64,000 bases of DNA from Antilocapra americana (GCA_007570785.1 ML664176.1:1043296-1107295); one strand, 5' to 3'. Shown: positions 1-11,380, counted from the stretch's first letter. Made by a program: numbers and translations. Notes: generated from the letters alone by a model not told the origin.

Positions 1-734
1 TTGGAATATATAAATCTATCATCTCCCAAAAGCAGCTTTCTATTTGTCAAGGTGCAGCCCTCACACGCATCAAAGAGCATTCCAAGCAGTGACATTCATT
101 TTCTGTCTTAAGGAAAAGTAGCCTTTCTTGGCCAAATTGTATTTGAAAGTCCTCTGAGTCTAGTGTGGACACTCCTTGGAAATTGCTGGGTGCCGTCCCC
201 CTTTTCCCCCCAGGGGATTTTCCTGCCTGAGTGAGGCACCCATGAGAAGAGTGAGCTGAGAGAGATTCAGAAAAGTTCGCAACGGGGCAGCTCCGGCTGC
301 TAGGCTGGAGCCCTCCTGTTGCACAGCCAGCCAGAGTTGTTATTAGACTGTTCACTCTTGGCTGATTTCTCAGCTAAAGGCAAGGCTGAGAACGTAATCT
401 CTCCAGAGTTAAATTTCTTTAGGTGTAATCTGTTCCTCTCACGCATCTCAAGCCACACCCCTTATTTCTTCCATTCATGAGAATGGAGTTATAATCTCCC
501 TTTGGAAAAATAGCAAAAGTTCAGAGCTGGGTTCAATCTGCCACCCTCAAGTGAGGAAGCGTGACCAAGTCTCTGCTGTGACAGCACTTCACACCCAGCT
601 GAAGCAGACTCGGCCCTGGGAGGACAGAATGCATATGGCCTGTGAAGCGGGGCTCTCCTCCTTGTCTTGGTCAGGGATAGCAGCTAACCCTGGAGAGGTG
701 TGTGGCCTTAGAGCACCCTCTGTGTGTGTAACCA
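1..734. other. Unique DNA, no gene recognised
   Basis: I see no known repeat and no convincing coding exon. Two open frames of 102 codons (minus, 47-355) and 62 codons (plus, 551-739) lack a recognisable domain and look like chance frames in moderately GC-rich DNA. Confidence 0.5.
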
Positions 735-880
735 TCTAATCCTCATGACAACTGCACGAGATTCCCCATCATCTGGCCTCCCTCTCATTTTATAGAGGAG
801 GAAATTGAGGCTCAGAGGGATTAAGCACTGTCCCCAGATCACAAAGGCCATGACAAAGCCTGGCCTCATCACCTTTAGGG
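735..880 (-). repeat. MIR SINE fragment
   Basis: The plus strand reads as the complement of the MIR core: 'gaggaaattgaggctcagag' is followed by a degraded form of the 'cttgcccaaggtcacac' segment. This is an ancient mammalian tRNA-derived SINE, heavily diverged. Confidence 0.75.
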
Positions 881-1999
881 TCAGAGTTCTGCTTTCAGTC
901 TAAGGAACCCTTGTGCCAACTCAAAAGAGGTTCACTTAACCAATTCAAAGAGCAGGGACCAGAAGAAAAGAAAGAACAGAGACTGTCCATGCCTGTATGA
1001 AGGCTTTCATTAAACCAAATGGAACAAACTCCAAATATCTTCTTCCCTGTCTTGAGGAGAAATTTATTGTTTTGGTAGGCCATCAGTGAATTTCCAATGG
1101 CTATTAATTAACTAGCCATGTCATTTAAATTTATTATTGCAGAGCAGCAACATACTTATTTATACCACTCACATGGCAGGATAATTTGCAGTTATATAAT
1201 TTCATGGTAATTATGATCGGAATTGCCAGGTAGAAACTAGGCACTTTGGAGGTGTGTGTTTATTAACAACTCGCTACCTTGGAATTATCCACTCATGACA
1301 TGAGTAGTTGAGGCCTCATAAGAATGGTTGTTAATTGGAAGGGACTTTATGTTTGCATTCCCAATTGACAGAAAAAGCAGGAACCTCTGAGCTACCAGAA
1401 CTATTTTCTTCTTCTTCTGGTATACTTTGGCTGTTCTGCAGGTTCATCCTGTTTGTGGGCATGTCTGGGGTGCACTGGTGACAGGGAGGGAGCAGAAAGA
1501 GATGTGTGAGCTTTAGTGAAGAGTGCACGCGCTGAACTGTACCGGGTTTGTCTCTGCATCTGTTGAACCTGGGCATGGGAAGGAAATACAGATTTGTGAC
1601 TTGTGAAGGAGTGAGTGAGGAAAAGTCAGAGGACCTACACTTGGGCTAAGGTGTACAGAAGTCTTGCTCATCTCCTCCACAAGCAGAATGAAAGCTGGAG
1701 AAAGGAGGCCAGAGGAGAGGAGATGGTGGATTCCATATACACGAGATGCTACGAGAAAGCATGCAGCTTACATAACCTCTACTGGGCAGGTGCCACCCAT
1801 CTCCTCTCCCACAGAAAACAAAAATGATCCCAGGGCTGGTTTTCTCGACCAGTGTCCCCCTTTCTCTTCCTCTATATTTCCTGGTAGTCCTGAGGCTGTG
1901 CTTATTGTTTGTAAGCTGGGGGCAAGGGGCGGAGAAATTCACACATTGTGATGATTCTCAGCTCTTCAGATGGTTCTCCACTCAGCTCATGTAGAATAA
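881..1999. other. Unique DNA with an AT-rich conserved-looking patch
   Basis: No repeat is recognised. Positions 1,085-1,240 are AT-rich and low in obvious repeat sequence, with 'ctattaattaactagc' (homeodomain-type TAATTA core) and 'taattatgatcggaattgcc'. This composition is common in non-coding regulatory elements, but conservation is untested. Small overlapping open frames at 1,331-1,951 on both strands show no domain. Confidence 0.4.
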
Positions 2000-2150
2000 G
2001 ATAAACACTGGCTCTTAGAACTGCAAGGGGAGTTCATTAAACAGGAGAGAAACCTAGGCCCCCGAAGGGGTGAACTTATGGGCCCAAGTACCCAGCAGAT
2101 GAATGGAAGAGCCAGCCCTGGAATGTACATGGATCACCCGCCAAGTGATC
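2000..2150 (-). repeat. Possible MIR/MIR3 remnant
   Basis: The segment resembles the antisense MIR core in a very degraded form: a 'gagagaaacctaggccc' stretch corresponds to 'gaggaaactgaggccc' and is followed by a degraded 'acttgcccaaggtcac' part. The call rests on spacing as much as on identity. Confidence 0.4.
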
Positions 2151-2975
2151 TTCCATAATGCAACTCTGTTGTGAGGGAGGAGCTGTGGGTGTTGTCAAAT
2201 ATTACTAGACTAATATAAATAATGGCCGGATGGGGCGTGTCTCTGCAGCCATCCTAAAAGCTGCTCTAGGATCTTTTTCTTTTTTCCTTGCCTTTTAAAA
2301 TAACCTTATATAAAGACTCCTGTATCAAATCCTTCCAGGGGCCAAGAGCAGAGAGACATTTGTTCCTCCTGATGTGAAATGCCTCCCACCCCGAGATAAC
2401 CAAGATAAGAGAACTCCACAGTCCACAACAATGCCCCCTTTTCTTCCAGCTGCTAGAAGTCTGAAGGCTACACTTTTGGCTCGTTTGCTCAAATTTTCCT
2501 CAGGAAGGAGTTTTCATGATCCTTTTCTTTTCTTCTCTTTCATTTGATACCTGCTCTTACATCAGGTAAATTGTCTTGATCTTTCTGTACCTGTGTTTTC
2601 ATTATAAAATTTCCAGATGGAGGTGCAGCTATTAACCAGTCATAAATATAAATGAATAAATAATAACCTTAAACCTTGGAGTTCAATGCTTAAAGAACTA
2701 GGTCTTACAGAATTCACAGCCATGTTGCAAAGGATCCCACCCACTCAAGTGCCATGGATGTACAATGTGCAAGAGGAGGAAAGCTCAGTTTTCATGAAAA
2801 GGAACATTAGGCGGAAGAGGCTGGTTCCCTTTCTCAGCCAGAAGCACCATCTTGCCCCACTAACCATTATACTGAGAACACTATATCCTGGAGACCTTGG
2901 AGTTGTGCAGTTTGGAGAGACCTATAATAATCTGAAACACACTTTACTAACAGCAAAGAAAAGCAGCTGATATTT
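2151..2975. other. Unique DNA, nothing recognised
   Basis: No repeat family or exon is recognised. A 94-codon frame (2,686-2,970, plus) has no domain and no good splice context. Confidence 0.45.
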
Positions 2976-3480
2976 CCTGGATGGCTGCAGCTTGCCTGGT
3001 GCTATATGCAGGTGGGATCGAGCTACCCAACTATCAGTATGTATCATTTTATCATCCCCCTCTATCATCTTTCTAGTTTGTTGTTGTTGTTCAGTTGCTA
3101 AGTCATGTTCGACTCTTTGTGACCCCGTGTATGGCAGCACATACTAGGCTTCTCTGTCCTTCACTATCTCCCATAGTTTGCTCAAACTCATGTCCATTGA
3201 GTTGGTGATACCATCCAACCATCTCATCCTTGATTGCCGCTTTCTCCTCTTGCCCTCAACCCTTCCCATCAGGGTTTTTCCAGTGAGTCGACTCTTCACA
3301 TCAGGTGGCCAAAGTATTGGAGCTTCATTTTTCTCTAAAATTGACATCATCATCCATACTTTGACAGATAAAGAAGCAGAGATTCGGAACTAATATTTTC
3401 AAGGTCAAAGAATAAATAGACATAGGTCTGAAACCCATCCTCATGTGCATTTGACATTCACAATTTCTACCACATCACTC
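2976..3480 (-). repeat. MIR SINE split by a BovB fragment
   Basis: The left part (2,976-3,079) and right part (3,329-3,480, 'gacagataaagaagcagaga' followed by 'caaggtcaaag') together form an antisense MIR. A minus-strand BovB 3' end interrupts them, so the BovB landed in an existing MIR. Confidence 0.6.
3080..3328 (-). mobile_element. BovB LINE 3' end, 5' truncated
   Basis: On the minus strand this carries the last part of the BovB ORF2 protein, including the R-M-R-W-L-D-G-I-T signature near the C-terminus, followed by the non-coding tail and a (CAA)n-like end that appears as 'ttgttgttgttgttcagt' on the plus strand. BovB is an RTE-clade LINE that moves by target-primed reverse transcription, and 5' truncation is typical. 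No stop-free functional protein remains. Confidence 0.95.
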
Positions 3481-3729
3481 ATCCTCAGACAATCACTGTC
3501 ACCTAGAATTGTCAATAGTAGGCACCCATTATTAGATCTCTCTCAGGCCTAAGGTCACCAAGCTTTCCCAGTACCCAAAGTGGACTCCTAGGAAGAACAG
3601 TTTGGGAGCTACAGATGTGAAGGATAAGGATGACCCAACAAGAAAAGGGGAAAAGCATGTTTCTGGGGTTCATAGTTAACCATGGGCTATTATTAATACA
3701 ATAGCTATTTTTCATCCTTCCAAATGAAA

Positions 3730-3758
3730 TAGAATATTATTGCTAAAATAATATTCTA
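3730..3758. repeat. 11-bp perfect inverted repeat
   Basis: Arms 'tagaatattat' (3,730-3,740) and 'ataatattcta' (3,748-3,758) are perfect complements around a 7-base loop. A further direct copy of the first 10 arm bases follows at 3,767-3,776. It may be a DNA-transposon scar or chance in AT-rich DNA. Confidence 0.7.
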
Positions 3759-4137
3759 ACCATTGTTAGAATATTAGCAAATCTTCAAGTGTGCAGAATG
3801 TCAAGATGGATTTTATTAAAATTTTTATCTTATGAAAAATTTGTTTCTTTTGTTGATGGTTTAGACAGGAGTATCCATACTTCTGTTATATGATTTTTGG
3901 TATCCTATTATAGAATGACAGAAATTATTTTAAATCACAGATGCAGGACACTTCAGAGCAGTGCTTCTTTTGCATTAAAATTATTTCAAGGAAGATTCAT
4001 GAAGCCCTGAAGGCCTGAATTGGGACTTGGGATTCATCGATGCTGGACCAGAATATTTCAGGCTCAAATCTCAATCCTGGTTCTCCTTCAGAGCCTTTTA
4101 GGACCTTATGTTAATCTCCAGTCTTATGGAACTAATT

Positions 4138-4178
4138 ATATATGTATATATAATTTATAATTTATATATATATATAAA
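4138..4178. repeat. TA-rich simple repeat
   Basis: An imperfect (TA)n tract broken by 'gta' and 'att' units. It is likely polymorphic in length. Confidence 0.85.
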
Positions 4179-4269
4179 ATAGCTAATTTCTTTGTCTATT
4201 TAGACAGAAATGGGTAATAGAAAAAACTTGAGCCCCTGGTTCACATGTGTGTCCCTATGTCCCTGTCAT

Positions 4270-4784
4270 TCCACTCTACGGAAAAAAACCAACAAAAATC
4301 CATGCTTCTGTCCACCCAGGGACATGCATCACAATGTTCATAAATCCACGACTCATGATAACTCCAAAGTGGAAATACTCCCAATTCTATCAATAATGGA
4401 ACAGATGAATTCTGACATATTTCTACCATGAAATATATAGCAATGAAAGGGAAAGACCCATTTGATGCATTACCACGGATAAATTTAACCCACATACTGT
4501 TCGAAAAAGGAGTCACACATAAAAGAGCATGATTCCACTCACATCAAGTTCAAAATGCATGCAAAACTCATCAAGGGTGCTAGAAGTCAAGATAGTGGTG
4601 ACTTCTGAGGAGGGATTGTGATGGGCAAGGTCACCAGGTGGCTTTGGGGATGCTGCTGCTATTTCATTTTTTTCATGTTGGTCTAGGTTATTTGATGTGG
4701 TCACATAAAAAGTCATTGAGATGTACAAATATGATTTGTGCACATTTCTCTCTGTGTGTTATACTTCAAATAAAAGTTAAAGAA
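4270..4784 (+). mobile_element. Old L1 (L1M) 3' fragment
   Basis: The sequence follows the order of an L1 ORF2 3' end and 3' UTR: a decayed 'wait for cast by hand PCR-like' landmark is absent, but the run 'cataatgttcat...gaacagatgaattctgac' and the closing 'ttatacttcaaataaaagtt' match old L1 tails. Too diverged to assign a subfamily by eye. Confidence 0.6.
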
Positions 4785-4985
4785 AAAGATCAGGGTTCAA
4801 TTCCCAGCTCTGCCACGTGCTGTGTGACTTGTGGAATTCACTTTTCCTTTATGCTACAGCTTTTTCATCTGAGAAATCAGCGTAATACAACCCACTTACA
4901 GAGATGTAAGAATATAATAAGAGGCTGCATATGAAACAACCAGCCCTGAACTTGACAAATGATAGCTGCTCAATTACATTCACTA
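4785..4985 (+). repeat. MIR SINE, nearly complete
   Basis: A sense MIR can be followed through 'cagctctgccacgtgctgtg', 'gtgacttgtggaattcactt', 'tttttcatctgagaaatcag' and 'gatagctgctcaatta' at the 3' end. Confidence 0.75.
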
Positions 4986-5179
4986 TTTAAATGCTTTTTA
5001 ATAGAAAATTATTGAATACACAGAAATCTAAAGAGAATAATATAACAACCCCCCATGAACCCATCATCCTACCTTAATGCTTATTAACTTATGGCCAATC
5101 TTGTTTTACCTAAATGTGTCTCCCCAACCATTAAAAACTCAAAGTATATTTTAAATAAATATACTCCAACAACAGTGGA

Positions 5180-6590
5180 ATTCCAGCAGAGCTATTTAAA
5201 ATTCTAAAAGATGATGCTGTCAAAGTGCTGCACTCAATATGCCAGCAAATTTGGAAAACCCAGCTGTGGCCACAGGACTGGAAAAGGTCAATTCTCTTCC
5301 CAGTTCCCAAGAAGAGCAGTATTATCCCAAGAAGAGCAGTATTAAAGAATATTCAAACCACCAGACAATTGCACTCATCTCCCATGCTAGTAAGGTTATG
5401 CTCAAAATCCTGCCTGTTAGGCTTTACCATTATGTGAACCAGAAACTTAACAGATGTCCAAGCTGGGGTTAGAAAAGACAGAAAAACCAGAGATCAAATT
5501 GCCAACATTTGCTGGATCTAGAGAAAACAAAGGAATTCTAGGAAAACATCTCCTTCTGTTAAATTGACTATGCTAAAGCCTTTGATTATGTGGATCATAA
5601 CTGTGGAAAACTCTTAAAAGAGATGAGACTACCAGACCATCTTACCTGTCTCCTGAGAAACCTGTATGCTGGTCAAGAAGCAATAGTTAGAACCTTGCAT
5701 GGAACAACTGACTTGTTCAGGGTTGAGAAAGGAGTATGACAAGGCTGTTTACTGTCACCCTGTTCATTTAACTTATATGCAGAGAATATCAGTGCTGGGC
5801 TGGATGAGTTACAAGCTGGAATCAAGATTGCCAGGAGAAATACCAACAACCTCAGATACATGGACGACACCACTCTAATGGCAGAAAGTAAAGAGGAATT
5901 AAAGAACCTCTTGATAAGGGTGAAGGATGAGGTGAAAAAGCCAGCTTAAAACGAAATATTAAAAAATCTAAGGTCATGATATCTGGACCCATCACTTCAT
6001 GGCAGATAGAAGGTGAAAAGGTGGAAGCAGTGACAGATTTCTTTTCTTGGGCTCTAAAAATCACTGCAGATGGTGACTGCAGCCATGAAATCAGAAGACA
6101 ATTGCTTCTTGGTAGGAAAACTATGTGAAACCTAGACAGTGTGTTGAAAAGCAAAGGCATCACTTTGTTGACAAAGGTCCACATAGTCAAGACTATGGTC
6201 TTTCCAATAGTCACATATGGTTGTGAGAACTGGACCACAAAGAAGGCAGAGTGCTGAAGAATTGCTGCTTTCCAACTGTGGTACTGGAGGAGGCTCTTAA
6301 GAGTCCTTTGGACAGCAAGGAGATCAAAGCGGTCAATCTTAAAGGAAATCAACTCTAAATACTCACTGAAAGGACTGATGCTGAAGCTGAAGCTCCAATA
6401 CTTTGGCCACCTGATGCCAAGAGCTAACTCACTGGAAAAGACCCTGATTGAGAATGATTGAAGGGAGAAGGAGAAGAGGGTGTCAGAAGATGAGATGGCT
6501 GGATGGCATCACCAAAGCATTGGACTTGAACCTGGGCAAACTCCAGGAGATGGTGGGGGGCTGGGAAGCCTGGTGTGCTGCGGTCCATGG
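5180..6590 (+). pseudogene. BovB reverse transcriptase remnant, catalytic YMDD still readable
   Basis: The frame reads I-D-Y-A-K-A-F-D (5,563-5,586, first catalytic Asp) and later R-Y-M-D-D-T (Y-M-D-D at 5,857-5,868), the polymerase active-site motif. The C-terminal region reads [16 protein letters not shown] near 6,370-6,420. The reading frame shifts at a 20-bp tandem duplication (5,306-5,345), and in-frame stops follow. In the family this protein primes and copies LINE RNA; here it is a fossil. Confidence 0.95.
5306..5345 (+). repeat. 20-bp tandem duplication inside the BovB RT
   Basis: The unit at 5,306-5,325 is repeated at 5,326-5,345 with 19 of 20 bases identical. Twenty is not a multiple of three, so the duplication moves the RT from one reading frame to another, which explains two overlapping short open frames here. 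Confidence 0.95.
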
Positions 6591-6830
6591 TGTCGCAAAG
6601 AGTTGGACATGACTCGGTGACAGAACAACATGTATACATCACTTTGCACCTCTAAAAATAACTTTTTAAAACCATCACCATGATAGTGTTATCATTAAGT
6701 ACTGCTACTACCCCTGCACCTAACCATATAACCATTTATAACTGATTCAATCAACTCAACCCAAATGAGATACAGTGATGCGTAATTCTTTGTTTCGTTG
6801 TTTGCTTCATTTGATCTCTTGACAAATCAC

Positions 6831-7205
6831 AAGGGCAATGTCTCTGACATGTGCCCACCAATCACAGAAGTCTTTTGTGGGGAAAAATAGGATGAAAGCT
6901 CCTAAAAACAGCCCTACTTTCTGTCTGTAGCACTTTTCTGGATTTTTTACAACCACAGATGGTTGCTATAACTGTCAGAACTAGATCTAACACTGAAGCA
7001 AAGGAAAGACCCTCTAGTACAAGACTGTGACAACAAATGGGTGAGCAGCTCTTACTGTCACACAACACCCAGAAGAAATCCTGTATAGGACATTTCCTGG
7101 AAGACACGCAGGTGTGGCATCTGGTCTCAACTAAATATTTCTTGATTTTTTTTTTTGATGTAGACCATTTTAAAGTCTTGTTAAATTTGTAACAACACTA
7201 CTTCT
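6831..7205. other. Unique DNA, nothing recognised
   Basis: No repeat or exon is recognised. An 81-codon minus-strand frame (6,862-7,107) has no visible domain. Confidence 0.45.
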
Positions 7206-7308
7206 GTTTATTTTTTATTTGACCACGAGGCATATGGAATCTTAGCTTCCCAGCCAGGGATCTAACCTGTACCTCCTGCATTGGAAGGTGAAATCTCAAG
7301 TTGATTCC
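7206..7308 (-). mobile_element. CHR-type tRNA-Glu SINE fragment
   Basis: The plus strand shows the antisense CHR landmarks 'gccagggatctaacctgt' and 'cctcctgcattggaagg', here with a degraded 5' end instead of the usual 'ggaccaccagggaagtcc'. CHR SINEs are shared by ruminants, hippos and whales. Confidence 0.85.
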
Positions 7309-7310
7309 TT

Positions 7311-7332
7311 AAAAAAAAAAAAAAAAAAAAAA
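7311..7332. repeat. Poly-A tract, 22 A
   Basis: An uninterrupted run of 22 A next to a minus-strand CHR SINE. Because the SINE is antisense, this tract is not its own tail and may be a separate simple-repeat expansion. Confidence 0.95.
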
Positions 7333-9253
7333 TTGTCCCCTGGACTGCATGCATCTGAAGGTCCTTCCTTTCAAGGAGGCATTTTACTGCATTTTATGAA
7401 ATCACCAGCTCATGTTTACGTCTCCTCCCACTAAATCATGAGTGCCCTGAGGAAAAGACCCTCATTTCATCCATGTGTGGATTCCCTTCCCTTGTTCAGT
7501 TCCCCACCCCTGTCCAGCACAACAGAGACCCCTAGACAAGTGTGTGTGAGATAAATGAGTGAAGGGGAATGAGCAGAGCCCATGGGACAGGCTCTGCACT
7601 GGGAGCTGGAGGCCTGCAGTCTAGCCTTATCTCTGCCTCTGATCCTTTCAGTGACCCAGAGCAAGCTACTAACTTTCATGGTCTTTCAGTGATCCCTAGG
7701 ATCTCTTCCAACTCTAAAAGAGTCTCCAGTTCTAGAATGTACTTACTTTACTTACTATTGTGCTGTGTTGACCCATTTATTAATTTATATGTGAGGCCTA
7801 ATTGCTGGGCAAAACTCTGATGCTTTCTAGATACCCCCATAGCAACCCAGCTCTGTTTGCTGGTCACCCTAGAGCTTCTGCACCAGTTGTGTTCCCAGCA
7901 CAGATGATATGCTAACAAGCCCATCCAGGATGGCCAGGAGGAACCATCCCACCTAACTCACTCATGGCCTGCTGTGTACTCATCGGGCTTCAACTAAGCT
8001 GCTCTGGAGGCCGAGCTGAGTAGGGACTAAGAAGGCTCCTTTTCCCCACTTAGTCCATGTCTGGCTCTGTTGTCCACAGAGCTGTGAGGCCTAGCCATCT
8101 GTCAGTGCGGGCACAGGCTACTGAGTTTCAGGAGGTGAGCACAGGCAGAAGTGAGCACAGGAAGGGTCAGCCCATTGAAATCTTACCAAGCGATGAAACC
8201 CACTTAGGTACTAACTTGCCTCTCCCGCCATCCACTCCAGACCCTCTGTGTACTATCCCATTCCACAAGATAACTCTGGCTCTTAGTTGGCCAACTAGTC
8301 ATCTCCTGAAAGTGTTAGCTGATAACTGCTCTGAGGCTTAGCGTGTGACCAATATGGGTCCTGGGAGAATGAAAGGGAGGTATTCAGTTATCTTTATTCC
8401 AATCTTTTCTACTTGTTGAAAATTAAACATACAACTGGAAGTCTCCTAATTTTTAAAAACTATTATAACACTACTATTAATATAGGCTCTTGCTATAAAA
8501 ATATAAAAATGCAGATTAGAAGAGGAACACTAAAGTTGCCATATACTGTCCACATACAGAGGCCTTTGAAATTAGAGTGTTTATTTTTTATACATTTTTA
8601 AGTGTGTATATTTCTTACATGCCCAGAATCATATTTTACCTACTGTGTTTTACTGAATTCTATTTTATTTCTAATGGGATATAAATTATATTCTATTCTG
8701 TTTCATTCTAATTCCAATAGAATAGAAGGCATGCAGTTCTATTATATGGTTGCATTTTTAATTTGCTGAAGTGGTGAGTTACATTTTGAAAAGCAATTCT
8801 TAATAACAGAAAGCATCTAAGATACAAAGGATTGACTGTTTCATGGTAAGGGCAAACTCTGAAGGCAAAAGGTCTTTCCTAGCCTACCTTCAGATCTCCA
8901 GGCAGAGGGGCCTCTTTCCCTGCTGACCCTCTCAACTGACTATTCACCTAACTGGTCCATGTACCAACCCAGGAAACACCAAGGGCAGGCCTGGAAAAAG
9001 AAAAGAACTGGAAAAAAGAAAACCTAGTCTCCAATCCAACTCTGTCTCTCGCTAGCTCTTGGAAAAGTCACTCATTGATTCATTCAGAGTCCTAAAAGCA
9101 CAAATACACAATGAAATAAATTAGTGAATCACTAATACACAGGGTGGTGTAAAGCAGGAACCAGCTAATGTGGGGAAAATACTTTGTAAACTAATGATTA
9201 CAGAGATATGAGGAGTGATTCTTGGAAAGATGGGCTACTGTTTTCAAGAATTC
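7333..9253. other. Mostly unique DNA
   Basis: About 1.9 kb with only one weak old SINE (7,595-7,740). Small open frames at 7,569-7,820 and 8,057-8,341 carry no recognised domain. The part at 8,450-8,760 is AT-rich. Confidence 0.45.
7595..7740 (+). repeat. Possible MIR3-type SINE
   Basis: The end 'aggatctcttccaactctaa' followed by 'ttctagaat' resembles the MIR3-like 3' part, and upstream 'gtgacccagagcaagctact' resembles its core. Old and diverged. Confidence 0.5.
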
Positions 9254-9269
9254 AAAGGTAATCTAACCA

Positions 9270-9592
9270 GTTAGATTAGATCTACACCAGTTCATCCTAA
9301 AGGAAATCAGTCCTGAATATTCATTGGAAGGACTGATGCTGAAACTGAAACTCCAATACTCTGGCCACCTGATTCGAAGAACTGACTCATTGGTAAAGAC
9401 CTGATGCTGGGAAAAATTGAAGGTGGGAGGAGAAGGAGATGACAGAGGATGAGATAGTTGGATGGCATCACCAACTCTATGGACATGAGTTTGAGTAAGT
9501 TCCGGGAGTTGGTGATGGACAGGGAAGCCTGGTGTGCTGCAGTCCATGGGGTTGCAAAGAGTCAGACACGACTGAGTGACTGAACCAAACTG
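9270..9592 (+). mobile_element. BovB LINE 3' end with target-site duplication
   Basis: A 323-bp 5'-truncated BovB tail ending in 'gtcagacacgactgagtgac'. A perfect 16-bp target-site duplication, 'aaaggtaatctaacca', flanks it at 9,254-9,269 and 9,593-9,608. The intact duplication indicates a relatively young insertion. Confidence 0.97.
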
Positions 9593-9608
9593 AAAGGTAA
9601 TCTAACCA

Positions 9609-10124
9609 TTGAGAAAACACCTCTGTATCACATCTTGGCAGGTCGATCCTAGCTGCAGCCATAATTGTAGAGTGCTCCCTCAATAGCATTCTTTGGAAAG
9701 TTGTCATTTGCTCAGTGATGGAGCATCTCCTAGCTCAAATTGAGTCACCTTCAAGCTATCTAGCCTCTCTAAATAGGATCAGCTTCCAAAGGAGTGTTTT
9801 AAATGCTCCCACACTCAAGCCTACAGTAGATGGCTGGTCCAGCAAGGCCAGTGGAGAGAGGTCAAGTTACGCACATTGTCAGGAGCCACAAAGCACTGCT
9901 CTGTCGCCCCTGCACCTCCCAGGTCTCACAGAACAACACCACTATGTCTGCAGGGCTTAGTCATAAAGACTCTGGCCCTGCAGGACTGGTTAGCCTCACA
10001 GGGGAGTTAGGCCATCCCTGCCCCAGAGGGGCCAACGTGGAATTTTGGCCCAGCACCTCCACACATTAGGAGCAGTCCTTCACACCAACTGGGGCAGTAA
10101 CTAGCAGACAGGCCATTGGAAGTG
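9609..10124. other. Unique DNA, nothing recognised
   Basis: Two overlapping plus frames of about 80 codons (9,715-9,960 and 9,830-10,069) show no domain. Confidence 0.45.
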
Positions 10125-10320
10125 GAGCACTTCATTTTTCTGGGCCTCAGTTTCCTCAGGAGGAATATGAGGGGGTGGGCCTGATATGTGTCAGGATTTC
10201 CCCCTCACTCAGAACACCACGGACCTGTAAGTTCTTTGTTTGCTTTTGTGTTCTGCTCAGTGCCTATAATAACCTGAGCTCTTAGTAATATTTGTTGGGT
10301 GAACAAGCCATGAATAAACA
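10125..10320 (+). repeat. MIR SINE
   Basis: Sense MIR landmarks are 'tgggcctcagtttcctcag' and, at the 3' end, 'cagtgcctataataacctga' followed by 'aatatttgttgggtgaacaa'. The middle is diverged. Confidence 0.75.
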
Positions 10321-10974
10321 CACAGAAACTCCGTGCACGTCACAAATGGAAACAGTGTTTGGGGAATTCTGCTGGAGCTCATCACACGGTGTCAAGGGCT
10401 GACCAGACGTGCTGAAGCCATATCTAGCCTGCATGGTGTGCCATACGCAGGGGCACTCTGAAGGCAGCAAGGTGGATTGTATTTAACCAGGACTGCTTTG
10501 AGCACCCAGGACAGAAGGCTGTCAGATCAGGAACCAGTAAACTTTGCACAGGGACCCAGAAGAAGGAGTATTTCAGACAGGTACACATCTTGATGTTGGA
10601 GGCCTTTCTACTTATGCACCTCTTATAGCTTCTGTGTATAGTGACACATGGCTATTCAAAGACCAAATATCCCAAGATCCAGGGTTAGCTACCTTGGAGA
10701 AGAAGCTAGAAAGCACCCTACCTGGCCTGGTATCAAGTTGTTACCCTGACTCTCTAAAACTCTCCATGAGCCCTTGGCAAAGTCTCAGACTCCTATCAGG
10801 CTTATGAATTTGGCAGTGCTCAGAAAACAGTCACTGGGCAAACTACATACTTCTCCCTGACACCATCCTGCCCCAACCCAACCCTTGACACCCTGGTTTG
10901 TCAGTGACACAAAACACTAAATTACATTTCAAGTGCACTGATAAATCTTTGCAGGGGGCGTATTTGGCAATACC
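10321..10974. other. Unique DNA, nothing recognised
   Basis: No repeat recognised. An 87-codon plus frame (10,544-10,807) has no domain. Confidence 0.45.
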
Positions 10975-11345
10975 CAGCAAAACTATGTAAAAACTTCAAA
11001 ATGTGCATACACTTTGCTTTGCAGCTTCATTTGTAGGAGAAATTTTTACAAGTGCACAAAAGTACATGTACATGGCTGCTCCTTAGTCTTATTTACAAAA
11101 GAAGAATTGAAAGCAATCTAAGTATCCATTAATATTGATGTGTCAATTAAATACATTATGATTTACTGATGAAATACTATGAATCCTAGAAGGATGATCC
11201 AAAAATACATCATAAAAGACACATATAAGATATAATGACTGAATAAAAGAGTTTATGTGATAGAGCTCATACATGTAAAGATATCTAGATTATTACACAT
11301 GGAGAGATAACTAAAAAGATTCTCTCATAAATGTTAACTAATCAC
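10975..11345 (+). mobile_element. Old L1 (L1M) 3' fragment
   Basis: The order 'ttacaaaagaagaattgaaa', 'gcaatctaagtatccattaa' and 'gatgaaatactatgaatcc' follows the familiar L1 ORF2 end and 3' UTR layout, strongly diverged. Confidence 0.6.
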
Positions 11346-11380
11346 CCTGATCTTGAGATCTGGGCTGAAGTTTACTCTGT

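Larger units (their letters stand above)
3481..4269. other. Unique AT-rich DNA
   Basis: AT-rich DNA without a recognised transposon. It contains the short inverted repeat at 3,730-3,758 and the TA-rich stretch at 4,138-4,178, listed separately. Confidence 0.45.
5171..6630 (+). mobile_element. BovB LINE, 5' truncated, reverse transcriptase to 3' end
   Basis: A 1.46 kb BovB copy that begins inside the reverse transcriptase domain (G-I-P-A-E-L-F-K start) and runs to the 'agttggacatgactcggtga' tail. Truncation at the 5' end fits incomplete target-primed reverse transcription. It inserted into an older L1M 3' UTR. Several stop codons and at least one frameshift show that it is dead. Confidence 0.97.
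5000..6830 (+). mobile_element. L1M 3' UTR split by BovB
   Basis: The left part (5,000-5,170) has 'aacttatggccaatcttgtt', a landmark of an old L1M 3' UTR family. The right part (6,631-6,830) continues with 'cacctctaaaaataac' and 'taaccatttataac'. The BovB at 5,171-6,630 sits between them. Confidence 0.6.

Noticed and set aside
5225..5472. Two overlapping frames as separate small genes
   Set aside because: They are the same BovB RT read before and after a 20-bp tandem duplication.
5852..6352. 166-codon minus-strand frame
   Set aside because: It is the antisense of the BovB RT, as expected for a LINE fragment.
7311..7332. Poly-A tail of a processed pseudogene
   Set aside because: The sequence upstream is an antisense SINE and shows no exon-like coding text.
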